Shown: piece by piece, positions 52,315-61,233 of the stretch | How positions within the stretch are numbered: position 1 is the stretch's first letter | Layout of the letters: the number at the start of each line of letters is the position of its first letter | NCBI RefSeq assembly: GCF_002910905.1 | Contig: NZ_NEUE01000228.1 | Span: 62,001 to 126,000, forward strand | Direction of reading: 5' to 3' | From: Streptomyces sp. SM11 | Lineage (GTDB): Bacteria > Actinomycetota > Actinomycetes > Streptomycetales > Streptomycetaceae | Length of the DNA stretch: 64,000 nucleotides | Made by a program: the position numbers and the translations under genes | The notes under the pieces: model-generated | What the model was told of the DNA's origin: nothing | Seen by the model: only the letters and a program-made list of their open reading frames with translations | Database searches by the model: none

Positions 52315-53319
52315 ATGGCCATAGACCTCACCGGCCGCCACTTCCTCAAGGAGCTGGACTTCACCTCCGAGGAGTTTCTCGGCCTGGTCTCCCTGGCCGC
52401 CGAGCTCAAGGCGGCCAAGAAGACCGGGGGCGAGGTCCAGCGGCTGCGCGGGAAGAACATCGCGCTGATCTTCGAGAAGACCTCGACCCGTACGCGCTGC
52501 GCCTTCGAGGTCGCCGCCGCCGACCAGGGCGCCTCCACCACCTATCTCGACCCCTCGGGCTCCCAGATGGGCCACAAGGAGTCCGTGAAGGACACCGCCC
52601 GGGTGCTCGGCCGGATGTTCGACGGGATCGAGTACCGGGGCGACAGCCAGCAGGCCGTCGAGGAGCTGGCCGCGTACGGCGGGGTGCCGGTCTTCAACGG
52701 GCTCACCGACGACTGGCACCCCACCCAGATGCTCGCCGACGTGCTCACCATGACCGAGCACGGCGATGGGCCCGTCACGGAGAGCACCTTCGCCTACCTC
52801 GGTGACGCCCGCTTCAACATGGGCAACTCCTACCTGATCACCGGCGCCCTGCTCGGCCTGGACGTCAGGATCGTCGCCCCCGAGGCCTACTGGCCGGACG
52901 AGGCCGTCGTGGCGCGGGCCCGGGAGCTCGCCGAGATCAGCGGCGCGACGATCACCCTCACCGGCGACGTCGCCCAGGGCGTCCGGGGTGCCGACTTCGT
53001 CGCCACCGACGTCTGGGTCTCGATGGGGGAGCCCAAGGAGGTGTGGGCCGAGCGCATCGCCGCCCTCGGGCCGTACGCCGTGACGATGGACGTCCTGCGG
53101 GCCACCGGCAACCCGGACGTGAGGTTCCTGCACTGTCTGCCCGCCTTCCACGACCTCGGCACCCAGGTCGGCCGGGACATCCACGCCAGGTACGGGCTGA
53201 CCGAGCTGGAGGTCAGCGACGAGGTCTTCGAATCCGTGCACTCGGTCGTCTTCGACCAGGCGGAGAACCGGATGCACACGATCAAGGCGGTGCTGGTGGC
53301 GACGTTGGCCGGGAAGTAG
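52315..53319 (+). CDS. arcB: Ornithine carbamoyltransferase
   Basis: 334 aa. Carbamoyl-phosphate motif EKTSTRTRCAFEV, ornithine-binding HPTQMLADVLTM and HCLPAFHD. AGGAG 8 bases before ATG. Beside arginine deiminase it most likely runs catabolically (citrulline to ornithine and carbamoyl-phosphate), but an anabolic role cannot be excluded. The upstream gap contains two GTATAG elements about 20 bases apart (near 52210 and 52231) that may be part of its promoter. Confidence 0.9.
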   Translation: MAIDLTGRHFLKELDFTSEEFLGLVSLAAELKAAKKTGGEVQRLRGKNIALIFEKTSTRTRCAFEVAAADQGASTTYLDPSGSQMGHKESVKDTARVLGRMFDGIEYRGDSQQAVEELAAYGGVPVFNGLTDDWHPTQMLADVLTMTEHGDGPVTESTFAYLGDARFNMGNSYLITGALLGLDVRIVAPEAYWPDEAVVARARELAEISGATITLTGDVAQGVRGADFVATDVWVSMGEPKEVWAERIAALGPYAVTMDVLRATGNPDVRFLHCLPAFHDLGTQVGRDIHARYGLTELEVSDEVFESVHSVVFDQAENRMHTIKAVLVATLAGK

Positions 53320-53445
53320 CCCCCGGTACGCCTGAAGTAGCCCCTCGGTACGCATACGGGGCAGAGGTTCGCATGCTCATACACCCGATTGGGTGAACAT
53401 GCGCGGTGGTGGCTACGATGTCGCCTCTTGGTGGGGTTCGGGCTA

Positions 53446-53616
53446 GGGGTGTCTGACAATTCCCGTCGTCGCCCGCAGGGCGGCCGCGCGGCGTCAGGTG
53501 CGTGCTCTCGGGGTGCCGGCCCCAGGCCCTCGTACTGGACGTACTTGGCTCTGGAGTCGGTGCGGCGAGAGTGCGTGCATGGCGTCGTGAGGCAGACGGG
53601 AATTGTCAGACACCCC
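53446..53616. mobile_element. 171-bp MITE with 22-bp terminal inverted repeats
   Basis: The left end begins GGGGTGTCTGACAATTCCCG and the right end is its exact complement, 22 bp perfect in all (53446-53467 and 53595-53616). CTA flanks it on both sides (53443-53445 and 53617-53619), the 3-bp target duplication expected of IS5-type elements. The inside has no gene but several self-complementary segments (CTCTCG/CGAGAG, GTAC/GTAC), so the RNA could fold into a long hairpin. Confidence 0.85.
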
Positions 53617-53706
53617 CTAGCAACGCCCGGACCCCTTCCCATGTCGCCCGGGGCCCCCACGGCCGCCCTGCGCACAGGGAAACGTCCCCCCACTGCGCCA
53701 CCAGAG

Positions 53707-55209
53707 ATGAGAACGTCCCGCATGAGCCCCGGTCTGCCGCGTTCCGGCACCCCGAAGCGCCCCGGCCCCTCGAAGCCGGGCCTGCGCCGCAAGAGCCCCG
53801 ATCAGCTCATCGCCGAGTCCGGCGGGGACCTGGAGGGTCACGGCCTCAAGCGCACGATGGGCCTCTTCCAGCTCGTCTGCTTCGGGGTCGGCGCGATCGT
53901 CGGCACCGGCATCTTCGTCGGACTGTCCGACAGCGTCGCCGAGGCCGGCCCCGCCGTCGTGATCTCGTTCGTCCTCGCGGCGATCACCTGCATCTTCACC
54001 GCCCTGTCCTTCGCGGAGCTGGGCAGCGCCATTCCGGTCTCCGGAAGCTCGTACTCCTTCGCGTACGCGGCGCTCGGCGAGCGCACCGCCTTCCTCGTCG
54101 GCTGGTGCCTGCTGCTGGAATACGGCGTATCGGTCTCCGCCGTCGCGGTGGGCTGGAGCCAGTACGTCAACGAGCTGCTGAACAGCGTGATCGGCTGGGA
54201 ACTCCCCGAGGCCCTGTCCTCCGGGCCCGGTGACGGCGGGGTGATCAACCTGCCCGCGGTCGTGGTGATCGCCATGGCGGCCACCCTGCTGGTGCGGGGT
54301 GTCCGGGAGAGCGCCACCGCCACCGCCGCCATGGCCGTCCTCAAGATCGGCATCCTGGTCGCGTTCTGCGCCGTGGCGTTCAGCGCGTTCCAGGACGACA
54401 ACCTCATGCCGTTCGCGACCCACGGGCTCGGCGGGATCACCGCGGGCGCCTCGCTGGCGTTCTTCTCGTACATCGGCTTCGACGCCATCACCACCGCGGG
54501 CGAAGAGGTCAAGAACCCCCGGCGGAACATCCCGATCGCCATCCTTATCTGCATCGGCGTCGTCACGCTGCTCTACTGCGCGGTGGCCCTCTCAGCCATC
54601 GGCGCGATCGGCTCGGACGCCGTCGCGAACAAGAGCGCGGCCCTCTCGATCGCCGTCAACCAGGTCACCGACTCCACGGTCGGCGGCGGCATCATCGCCT
54701 TCGGCGCGGTCGTCGCCATCGCCTCGGTGGTGCTCGCCGTGATGTACGGGCAGACCCGCATCCTGATGTCGATGTCCCGTGACGGACTCATCCCGCGCGT
54801 CTTCGAGCGGGTCTCGCCCAAGACCCACACCCCGGTCGCCAACACCTGGATCGTCGCCGGCGTCTTCGCGGTCCCGGCGGCCTTCGTCCCGCTCGACGTC
54901 GTCGTGAACCTGACGACCATCGGCACCCTCGCCACGATGGTCGCCGTCAACATCGCGGTGGTGGTGCTCCGCCGCCGCAACCCCGAGCTGAAGCGGACCT
55001 TCCGGGTGCCGCTCTACCCGGTCAGCCCGCTCCTGGGCGTCGTGTTCTGCCTGTATCTGATGTACGGGACCGGCTGGACGACCTGGGTCCAGTTCGCGGT
55101 CTTCCTGACGGTCGGCTCGCTGCTGTACGCCGGCTACGGCCGCAAGCGTTCCCGGCTGGTCAGCTCCCCGGGGACGGACCCGGCTGCGCCGGTATCGCCG
55201 GAAGCGTGA
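53707..55209 (+). CDS. APC-family cationic amino acid permease
   Basis: 500 aa from ATG 53707; ATG 53722 is equally possible. About 12 membrane segments, with FGVGAIVGTGIFVGLSD in helix 1, ALSFAELGSAIPVSGSSYSF and SYIGFDAITTAGEEVKNPRR, typical of the CAT/YfnA branch. Next to arginine deiminase and ornithine carbamoyltransferase it probably carries arginine or ornithine. The MITE sits in its upstream region. Its 3' end overlaps the convergent ATPase gene by 50 bp. Confidence 0.85.
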   Translation: MRTSRMSPGLPRSGTPKRPGPSKPGLRRKSPDQLIAESGGDLEGHGLKRTMGLFQLVCFGVGAIVGTGIFVGLSDSVAEAGPAVVISFVLAAITCIFTALSFAELGSAIPVSGSSYSFAYAALGERTAFLVGWCLLLEYGVSVSAVAVGWSQYVNELLNSVIGWELPEALSSGPGDGGVINLPAVVVIAMAATLLVRGVRESATATAAMAVLKIGILVAFCAVAFSAFQDDNLMPFATHGLGGITAGASLAFFSYIGFDAITTAGEEVKNPRRNIPIAILICIGVVTLLYCAVALSAIGAIGSDAVANKSAALSIAVNQVTDSTVGGGIIAFGAVVAIASVVLAVMYGQTRILMSMSRDGLIPRVFERVSPKTHTPVANTWIVAGVFAVPAAFVPLDVVVNLTTIGTLATMVAVNIAVVVLRRRNPELKRTFRVPLYPVSPLLGVVFCLYLMYGTGWTTWVQFAVFLTVGSLLYAGYGRKRSRLVSSPGTDPAAPVSPEA

Positions 55210-55609
55210 ACCAGACGGCCTTGCCGTGCTCCGTGGTGCGGTGACCGCACGCGGCGCTGAGGGTCCGGATCAGCAGCAGGCCGCGGCCGTGCTCCTGCCA
55301 GGGATCGACCTCACAGCCCGGCTGCGGCCGGGACAGGTCGCCCGGCGGGGCGGGGTCGCGGTCGTGCACCTCGACCTGGCAGCCGGTGGGCAGCAGCTCC
55401 ACGACCAGCTCGATGGGCTCACCGCCCAGCGTGTGTTCGACCGCGTTGGCCACCAGCTCGGCGGTCAGCAGCTCGGCGGTGTCGCTGTCGGCCGGGGCGT
55501 CGATGTCCGACAGCGCCGTACGGATGAGAGCGCGGGCGATCGGCACGGCCGCGGTGGAGTGCGGCAGGGCGATGCGCCAGGAAGCGGGGACGGGGACGTC
55601 GGGCGGCAC
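55160..55609 (-). CDS. Anti-sigma-type ATP-binding protein (HATPase_c, RsbW-like)
   Basis: 149 aa. GHKL fold with N-box ELLTAELVANAVEHTLGG and the G-boxes HDRDPAPPGD and EHGRGLLLIRTLSAACG. Such small proteins bind or phosphorylate anti-anti-sigma partners. No partner gene adjoins, as is common in streptomycetes. Tail-to-tail overlap with the permease. Confidence 0.87.
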   Translation of the reverse strand: MPPDVPVPASWRIALPHSTAAVPIARALIRTALSDIDAPADSDTAELLTAELVANAVEHTLGGEPIELVVELLPTGCQVEVHDRDPAPPGDLSRPQPGCEVDPWQEHGRGLLLIRTLSAACGHRTTEHGKAVWFTLPAIPAQPGPSPGS

Positions 55610-55892
55610 GGCAGGGTTTCCGTTCGGGAGCGGGTCTTCCTCGAAGCGGGAGGTCTCGACATGCGGCGTTCACGTCGTACTCGTGTCGGGACTTCCTGGT
55701 TTCAACCTTACGAACCGCTCCGGTCCAGCCATAGAGGCGGTCGGCCGGAGCAAAGGGGACTTTCGCCACAACAGCCTCATGGAAGCTGTATTGCGACCTC
55801 GTGACGGCGGTCACGTAAGGGTGATAACTTCGGAGGCGGAATGCGACCCGCGCACGGCCGGCACCAGCCCGATCGCTGAAGGGGACCCCTCC

Positions 55893-56720
55893 ATGAGCCC
55901 GTTTCCCAGCTCGGCCCCGAGCACCGAGGAATGGCGTCATCTGCGGCTGACCCGCCACGACGGTGTGGCCACCGTCACATTCGCCCGTCCCGAGAAACTC
56001 AACGCACTCACCTTCGGCGGCTACGCGGATCTGCGCGACCTCCTCGCCGAGCTCTCCCGGGAACGCTCCGTCCGTGCTCTCGTCCTCGCCGGTGAGGGGC
56101 GCGGCTTCTGCTCCGGCGGCGACGTCGACGAGATCATCGGCGCCACCCTGGCGATGGACACCGCACAGCTCCTCGACTTCAACCGGATGACCGGGCAGGT
56201 CGTCCGGGCCCTGCGGGAGTGCCCCTTCCCCGTCGTCGCAGCCGTCCACGGCGTCGCCGCCGGAGCCGGAGCCGTGCTGGCCCTGGCCGCGGACTTCCGG
56301 GTCGCCGACCCGTCGGCCCGCTTCGCCTTCCTCTTCACCCGGGTCGGCCTCTCCGGCGGCGACATGGGTGCGGCCTACCTGCTGCCCCGGGTCGTCGGCC
56401 TCGGCCACGCCACCCGCCTCCTGATGCTCGGGGACGCCGTCCGCGCGCCCGAGGCGGAGCGGATCGGCCTGATCAGCGAGCTGGCCGAGGAGGGGAAGGC
56501 CGACGAGCGGGCCGCCGAGCTGGCCCGCCGCCTCGCCGACGGCCCCGCCCTCGCCCTCGCCCAGACCAAGGCCCTGCTCACCGCCGAACTGGACATGCCG
56601 CTGGCCGCCTCCGTCGAGCTGGACGCCAACACCCAGGCACTCCTGATGCACGGCGAGGACTACGCCGAGTTCCACGCCGCCTTCACCGAGAAGCGGCCGC
56701 CGAAATGGCAGGGGAGGTAG
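55893..56720 (+). CDS. Enoyl-CoA hydratase/isomerase family protein
   Basis: 275 aa crotonase. Oxyanion-hole motifs FARPEKLNALTFGG and AGEGRGFCSGGDVDE, then VHGVAAGAGAVLALAADFRV and FTRVGLSGGDMGAAYLLPR with catalytic-region Asp. Two bases before the next gene, so part of the aromatic-CoA operon, where it may hydrate or open the ring product. ATG 55893 with GAAGGGGA ahead. Confidence 0.9.
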   Translation: MSPFPSSAPSTEEWRHLRLTRHDGVATVTFARPEKLNALTFGGYADLRDLLAELSRERSVRALVLAGEGRGFCSGGDVDEIIGATLAMDTAQLLDFNRMTGQVVRALRECPFPVVAAVHGVAAGAGAVLALAADFRVADPSARFAFLFTRVGLSGGDMGAAYLLPRVVGLGHATRLLMLGDAVRAPEAERIGLISELAEEGKADERAAELARRLADGPALALAQTKALLTAELDMPLAASVELDANTQALLMHGEDYAEFHAAFTEKRPPKWQGR

Positions 56721-56722
56721 CC

Positions 56723-59044
56723 GTGCAGGGCCCCGAAACCACCCGGCGCCCGGACGCCGCCGTGCCGGACCGCGTGCGGCGGATCGCGGTCATCGGCGGC
56801 GGCCCCGGCGGGCTCTATTCCGCGGCCCTCCTCAAGCGGCTCGATCCGGACCGTGAGGTCACCGTCTTCGAGCGCAACGCCCCCGACGACACCTTCGGCT
56901 TCGGCGTCGTCCTCTCCGACGAGACCCTCGGCGGCATCGAGCACGCCGACCCCGAGGTCTACCGGGCGCTGAGCCGCGAATTCGTCCGCTGGGACACCAT
57001 CGACATCGTCCACCGGGGCCGGACCCACACCTCCGGCGGCCACGGCTTCGCCGCACTCGGCCGCCGACGGCTCCTGGAGATCCTGCACGAGCGCTGCACC
57101 GGCCTCGGCGTCGACCTCCGCTTCCGCACCGCGGCCCCGCCCGCCGGCCGGCTCGCCGCCCACCACGACCTGGTCATCGCCGCCGACGGGGTGCACAGCG
57201 CCACCCGCGCCGCCCACCCCGAGGCCTTCGGCCCGTCCCTCACCGGACACCGCAACCGCTACATCTGGCTCGCCGCCGACTTCGCGCTCGCAGCCTTCCG
57301 CTTCGAGATCGCCGAAACCCCGTACGGTGTCATGCAGCTGCACGGCTACCCGTACGCGGCGGACGCCTCCACCGTCATCGTCGAGATGCGCGAGGAGGTG
57401 TGGCGTGCCGCCGGGCTCGACACCTGTGACGCGGCCGAATCCACCGCCCGCTGCGCCAAGTTCTTCACCGAGGCCCTGGACGGCCGCCCCCTGCGCGGCA
57501 GCAGGTCCTCCTGGCTCGCCTTCCGTACGGTCACCAACTCCCGCTGGTCCCACGGGAACACGGTGCTCATCGGCGACGCGGCCCACACCGCCCACTTCTC
57601 CATCGGCTCCGGCACCAAGCTCGCCGTCGAGGACGCCCTCGCGCTGGCCGCCTGTGTCGGGGAGCAGCCGGACCTGCCCGCCGCCCTGGCCGCGTACGAG
57701 GCCGAGCGCCGCCCGGTCGTCGCCTCCACCCAGCGCGCCGCGGCCGCCAGCCTGCGCTGGTTCGAGGAGCTGGCCACCTATGTGGACCAGCCGCCCCGGC
57801 GCTTCGCGTTCAACCTGCTCACCCGCAGCCGCCGGGTCACCCACGACAACCTCCGGCTGCGCGACGCCTCGTTCACCGCCGCCGTCGAGGAGGAGTTCGG
57901 CTGCCCGCCGGGCACCCCGCCGATGTTCACCCCGCTGCGCCTGCGAGGCCTCGAACTGCGCAACCGCGTCGTCGTCTCGCCCATGGACATGTACTCCGCC
58001 GTCGACGGGCTCCCCGCCGACTTCCACCTCGTCCACCTCGGGGCCCGTGCGCTCGGCGGCGCCGGACTCACCATGACCGAGATGGTCTGCGTCAGCCCCG
58101 AGGGCCGCATCACCCCCGGCTGCACAGGCCTGTGGAACGCCGAACAGGCCACCGCCTGGCGGCGGATCACCGACTTCGTCCACACCTCCGCGCCCGGCGC
58201 CGCCATCGGCGTCCAGCTAGGCCACTCCGGCCGCAAGGGCTCCACGAAGCTCATGTGGGAGGGCATCGACCAGCCCCTCGATCGCGGCAACTGGCCGCTG
58301 ACGGCAGCTTCCCCGCTCCCGTACGAGCCCGGCGTCAGCCAGGTCCCCGAGGAGCTGGGCCGGGCCGGGATGGACGCCGTGCGCGAGCAGTTCACGTCCG
58401 CCGCCCGGCGCGCCGCCGACAGCGGCTTCGACCTCCTCGAACTCCACTGCGCCCACGGATACTTGCTCTCAGGCTTCCTCTCCCCGCTCACCAACCACCG
58501 CACCGACGGCTATGGCGGGTCGCTGGAGGGGCGGCTCCGCTTCCCTCTCGAAGTCTTCGACGCCGTACGTGAAGTCTGGCCGCGGGAACGGCCGATGACC
58601 GTGCGGATCTCCGCCACCGACTGGACCGAGGGCGGCACGGAAGCGGCGGACGCCGTGGAGATCGCCCGCGCCTTCGCCGCCCACGGGGCCGACGCCATCG
58701 ACGTCTCCACCGGCCAGGTCGTGCCCGGGGAGCGCCCCGAGTACGGCCGCTCCTACCAGACTCCGTACGCCGATCGCATCCGCAACACCGTGGACGTCCC
58801 CGTGATCGCGGTCGGCGCGATCTCCTCCTGGGACGACGTCAACTCCCTGCTCCTGGCGGGCCGCGCCGACCTCTGCGCCCTGGCCCGCCCCCATCTGTAC
58901 GACCCGCACTGGACCTTGCACGCGGCGGCCGAACAGGGCTACACGGGACCGGGCGCGCCCTGGCCGCTCCCGTACCGCGCGGGCAGCCGCCCCCCGCCGA
59001 CGGGCCGCACGGACGCCCCGAAACCCCGGCTCACCCTGGGGTGA
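56723..59044 (+). CDS. Fused FAD monooxygenase and OYE reductase: 2-aminobenzoyl-CoA or salicylyl-CoA hydroxylase type
   Basis: 773 aa. Residues 1-390: FAD monooxygenase (VIGGGPGGLYSAALLKRLDP, VIAADGVHSATRAAHPEAFG, LIGDAAHTAHFSIGSGTKLA). Residues 400-773: old-yellow-enzyme barrel (FTPLRLRGLELRNRVVVSPM, ELHCAHGYLLSGFLSPLTNH). This two-enzyme fusion is the pattern of 2-aminobenzoyl-CoA monooxygenase/reductase; the related SdgC hydroxylates salicylyl-CoA. GTG 56723 has GGGGAGG 6-7 bases upstream. The CoA ligase at 61234 would supply its substrate. Which acid is used is not decidable from sequence alone. Confidence 0.87.
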   Translation: MQGPETTRRPDAAVPDRVRRIAVIGGGPGGLYSAALLKRLDPDREVTVFERNAPDDTFGFGVVLSDETLGGIEHADPEVYRALSREFVRWDTIDIVHRGRTHTSGGHGFAALGRRRLLEILHERCTGLGVDLRFRTAAPPAGRLAAHHDLVIAADGVHSATRAAHPEAFGPSLTGHRNRYIWLAADFALAAFRFEIAETPYGVMQLHGYPYAADASTVIVEMREEVWRAAGLDTCDAAESTARCAKFFTEALDGRPLRGSRSSWLAFRTVTNSRWSHGNTVLIGDAAHTAHFSIGSGTKLAVEDALALAACVGEQPDLPAALAAYEAERRPVVASTQRAAAASLRWFEELATYVDQPPRRFAFNLLTRSRRVTHDNLRLRDASFTAAVEEEFGCPPGTPPMFTPLRLRGLELRNRVVVSPMDMYSAVDGLPADFHLVHLGARALGGAGLTMTEMVCVSPEGRITPGCTGLWNAEQATAWRRITDFVHTSAPGAAIGVQLGHSGRKGSTKLMWEGIDQPLDRGNWPLTAASPLPYEPGVSQVPEELGRAGMDAVREQFTSAARRAADSGFDLLELHCAHGYLLSGFLSPLTNHRTDGYGGSLEGRLRFPLEVFDAVREVWPRERPMTVRISATDWTEGGTEAADAVEIARAFAAHGADAIDVSTGQVVPGERPEYGRSYQTPYADRIRNTVDVPVIAVGAISSWDDVNSLLLAGRADLCALARPHLYDPHWTLHAAAEQGYTGPGAPWPLPYRAGSRPPPTGRTDAPKPRLTLG

Positions 59045-59522
59045 GGCAGTCGTGGCAGCGGCACGGGACAGGGTGCGGCACGCCACCCCAGTGCTCCTCG
59101 CGGTACCGCACGGCCAGGCCCCCGAGCAGGGCGGCCAGTTCCTCGGCGTACTCCCGCGTGGCCCATGACCCGTCGATGCCCACCGCGGCCGTGCGGCGCA
59201 GCACCGCCGGGCTGTGGACCGCCGTCGGCCGGAACGTGTGCAGATTGCGGGTCGCCATGTCGATGGTGATGTACGCACGGGTGTGACGGCCCCGCCCGAC
59301 GGTGGTCAACTGCTCGTGCCCCATGCCCGGGTGGGTGCCCACGACGTGCGCCTTGGCCCCGCCCCGGTGCGACATGGCCCCCGGCCGCAGCTCCTGCCCG
59401 TCGTCCCCGTACCGCCGCCACCGCACCACGTTCGCGGCGACGAGCCAGAGCGGCTGGGGCGCCGCGGGGCCCTCCTCCGATGTCCCTCGTCCCTCGGCCG
59501 TCACGTCTCCCTCCGCCGTCAC
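59031..59522 (-). CDS. Conserved hypothetical protein with C-terminal Cys/His cluster
   Basis: 163 aa from GTG 59522, which shares GTGA with the stop of the upstream GNAT gene. Soluble, no signal; contains WLVAANVVRWRRYGDDGQEL, THPGMGHEQLTTVGRGRHTR and ends HPVPCRCHDCLTPG, a possible metal site (CRCHDC). Function unknown. Its end overlaps the convergent hydroxylase gene by 14 bp. Confidence 0.6.
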   Translation of the reverse strand: MTAEGDVTAEGRGTSEEGPAAPQPLWLVAANVVRWRRYGDDGQELRPGAMSHRGGAKAHVVGTHPGMGHEQLTTVGRGRHTRAYITIDMATRNLHTFRPTAVHSPAVLRRTAAVGIDGSWATREYAEELAALLGGLAVRYREEHWGGVPHPVPCRCHDCLTPG

Positions 59523-60349
59523 GCGGCCCTCCTCAGCAGCAGCCGGTCCGCCACCGGCTCGCCACCGATGCGCCGGTAGACGCCGTTGCTCGTCGGGTTG
59601 GCGATGTCCGCGAACAACACGACCTCCGCCGCTCCCGCCGCCACGGCGGCCCGGGAGGCCTCGGCGGTCACGGCGGCCGCGTACCCCCGGCCGCGATGCT
59701 CCGGCGGCGTGCAGACCAACGTCACCCGCACCGTGCCCGCGAGCATCCGGGAGCGCCCCGCCAGGGCCACCGGCGCCCTGCCGCTCTCCCCGAGGGTGAG
59801 CGCCCCACGTGCCGTGCCCTCGTCCACCAGCCGGGGTGCGGACGACCTGGACCGCCCGGTCGCGTCGGTGGACCCGTGCATCCACTCCACGAGCACCGCC
59901 CGGTCCGCATGTGCCGCCGCCCTGGCCCGGCCCTCCGGCGTGGGCGACGGCGGCCGCAGGGCGCCCAGCCGGTAGAGCCGTTTCTCCCGCTCGGTCCGGT
60001 AGCCCGGCAGTCGGGCGGCCGGCAGCGCCGGGGTGTCCCGGTCCGCGTTGACGGCCTCCAGGTCCGGACCCGCTCCCAGGGCTTCCGCCGGCGGTCCCAC
60101 CGCCTCCGCGGGCACGGCGTTCAGCAGTGCCGGACGGGGCGGAGTGCGCACCGGGGTTCCCGCCACCCCGCCGTCCGCCCCGCGCCACCAGCCGAGCACC
60201 GGATCGCCCTCACCGCAGTGATGTGCGCCGGCCCGTCCCAGCCGCTCGGTGACCGTGAGCGCCACCGTGTGCTCGACGGGCCGCGCGGTGAGTGACGCGC
60301 CGGCCGCGGCGGGGAACGTGCCGGTGTCGTGCGTGAAGGTCCAGGTCAT
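59519..60349 (-). CDS. GNAT-family N-acetyltransferase
   Basis: 276 aa. The C-terminal 130 residues hold the acetyl-CoA loop VCTPPEHRGRGYAAAVTAEA and LFADIANPTSNGVYRRIGGE. The N-terminal half is a degenerate first GNAT-like domain. Substrate unknown. Upstream partner of the hypothetical protein at 59031. Confidence 0.82.
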   Translation of the reverse strand: MTWTFTHDTGTFPAAAGASLTARPVEHTVALTVTERLGRAGAHHCGEGDPVLGWWRGADGGVAGTPVRTPPRPALLNAVPAEAVGPPAEALGAGPDLEAVNADRDTPALPAARLPGYRTEREKRLYRLGALRPPSPTPEGRARAAAHADRAVLVEWMHGSTDATGRSRSSAPRLVDEGTARGALTLGESGRAPVALAGRSRMLAGTVRVTLVCTPPEHRGRGYAAAVTAEASRAAVAAGAAEVVLFADIANPTSNGVYRRIGGEPVADRLLLRRAA

Positions 60350-60397
60350 GCCTCATCCTGCCCGCGCGCCGTCCCCGGGGCACCCGGATTTCCCGTC

Positions 60398-60420
60398 CGT
60401 GCGGGGGTCACCCCCGCACG
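60398..60420. terminator. Hairpin whose loop is the paaX stop codon
   Basis: CGTGCGGGGG (60398-60407) and CCCCCGCACG (60411-60420) are perfect 10-bp arms; the three-base loop TCA (60408-60410) is the paaX stop codon read on the - strand. Confidence 0.8.
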
Positions 60421-61229
60421 AACCGCTCCCCGGCGTCCCGCAGCCGCTCGTGCAGCCAGCCGAACACCTCCGCCGACCGGCCGCCCGGCCAGTCCCCGGG
60501 CAGGAGCTCCGGCGGCAGACCCGGGTCCGCGTAAGGGAGTTGCCGCCACGAGTCCAGCGCCAGCAGATAGTCCCGGTAGGCGGTCTGCGGGCGGGGTTCG
60601 CCGTCGGACTCCCCGGACGCCTCCCAGTCGCGCAGCACCGGCTCGTGCAGTTCCAGGAAGTCGTGGTGCAGGCGTGCCACCGCCGCCAGGTCCCACCAGC
60701 GGGCCACCGCCTCGCGGGTGGCGGCGAAGCCGAGGTGCTCGCCGCGGAACAGGTCGACGTACGGGGCGAGTTCGAGCCGCTCCAGGGTGTGCCGGGTCTC
60801 CTCGTACAGCCCGGCCGGGGCGATCCACACCCCGGGCGCGGCCGTGCCGAAGCCGAGGCGGGCCAGCCGGGAGCGCAGCAGGTGGCGCTTGCTGCGCTCC
60901 GCCTCGGGCACCGAGAACACCGCGAGCACCCAGCCGTCGGCGAGCCGCGGTGCGGGGTGCCGGTAGATCCGCCGGTCCCCGTCGTCCAGCAGCTGCCGGG
61001 CGTCCGGCGACAGCGCGTAGCCCGCCGAGCCGTCCGCCGCGCGGGCGGCCACCAGCAGCCCGCGCCGCTTCAGCCGCGAGACGCAGGAACGTGCCGACGG
61101 GGCGTCGACGCCCACGGCGTGCAGCAGGCGGATCAGCTCCGACACCGCGAACGGGGCGCCGTCCGGTGGACGGCCGTAGGCGCCGTAGAGCGTGATGATC
61201 AGGGAACGGGGGGTGCGCAACTCGGCCAC
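60408..61229 (-). CDS. PaaX-family transcriptional repressor
   Basis: 273 aa. Winged HTH near residues 5-60 (SLIITLYGAYGRPPDGAPFA; DAPSARSCVSRLKRRGLLV), then PaaX_C (LYEETRHTLERLELAPYVDL; YRDYLLALDSWRQLPYADPG). PaaX repressors sense aryl-CoA. It lies 4 bp after the CoA ligase gene in the same operon; the divergent promoter beyond that ligase is its likely target. The inducing ligand is predicted to be the aryl-CoA made by that ligase. Confidence 0.9.
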   Translation of the reverse strand: MAELRTPRSLIITLYGAYGRPPDGAPFAVSELIRLLHAVGVDAPSARSCVSRLKRRGLLVAARAADGSAGYALSPDARQLLDDGDRRIYRHPAPRLADGWVLAVFSVPEAERSKRHLLRSRLARLGFGTAAPGVWIAPAGLYEETRHTLERLELAPYVDLFRGEHLGFAATREAVARWWDLAAVARLHHDFLELHEPVLRDWEASGESDGEPRPQTAYRDYLLALDSWRQLPYADPGLPPELLPGDWPGGRSAEVFGWLHERLRDAGERFVRG

Positions 61230-61233
61230 GTGA

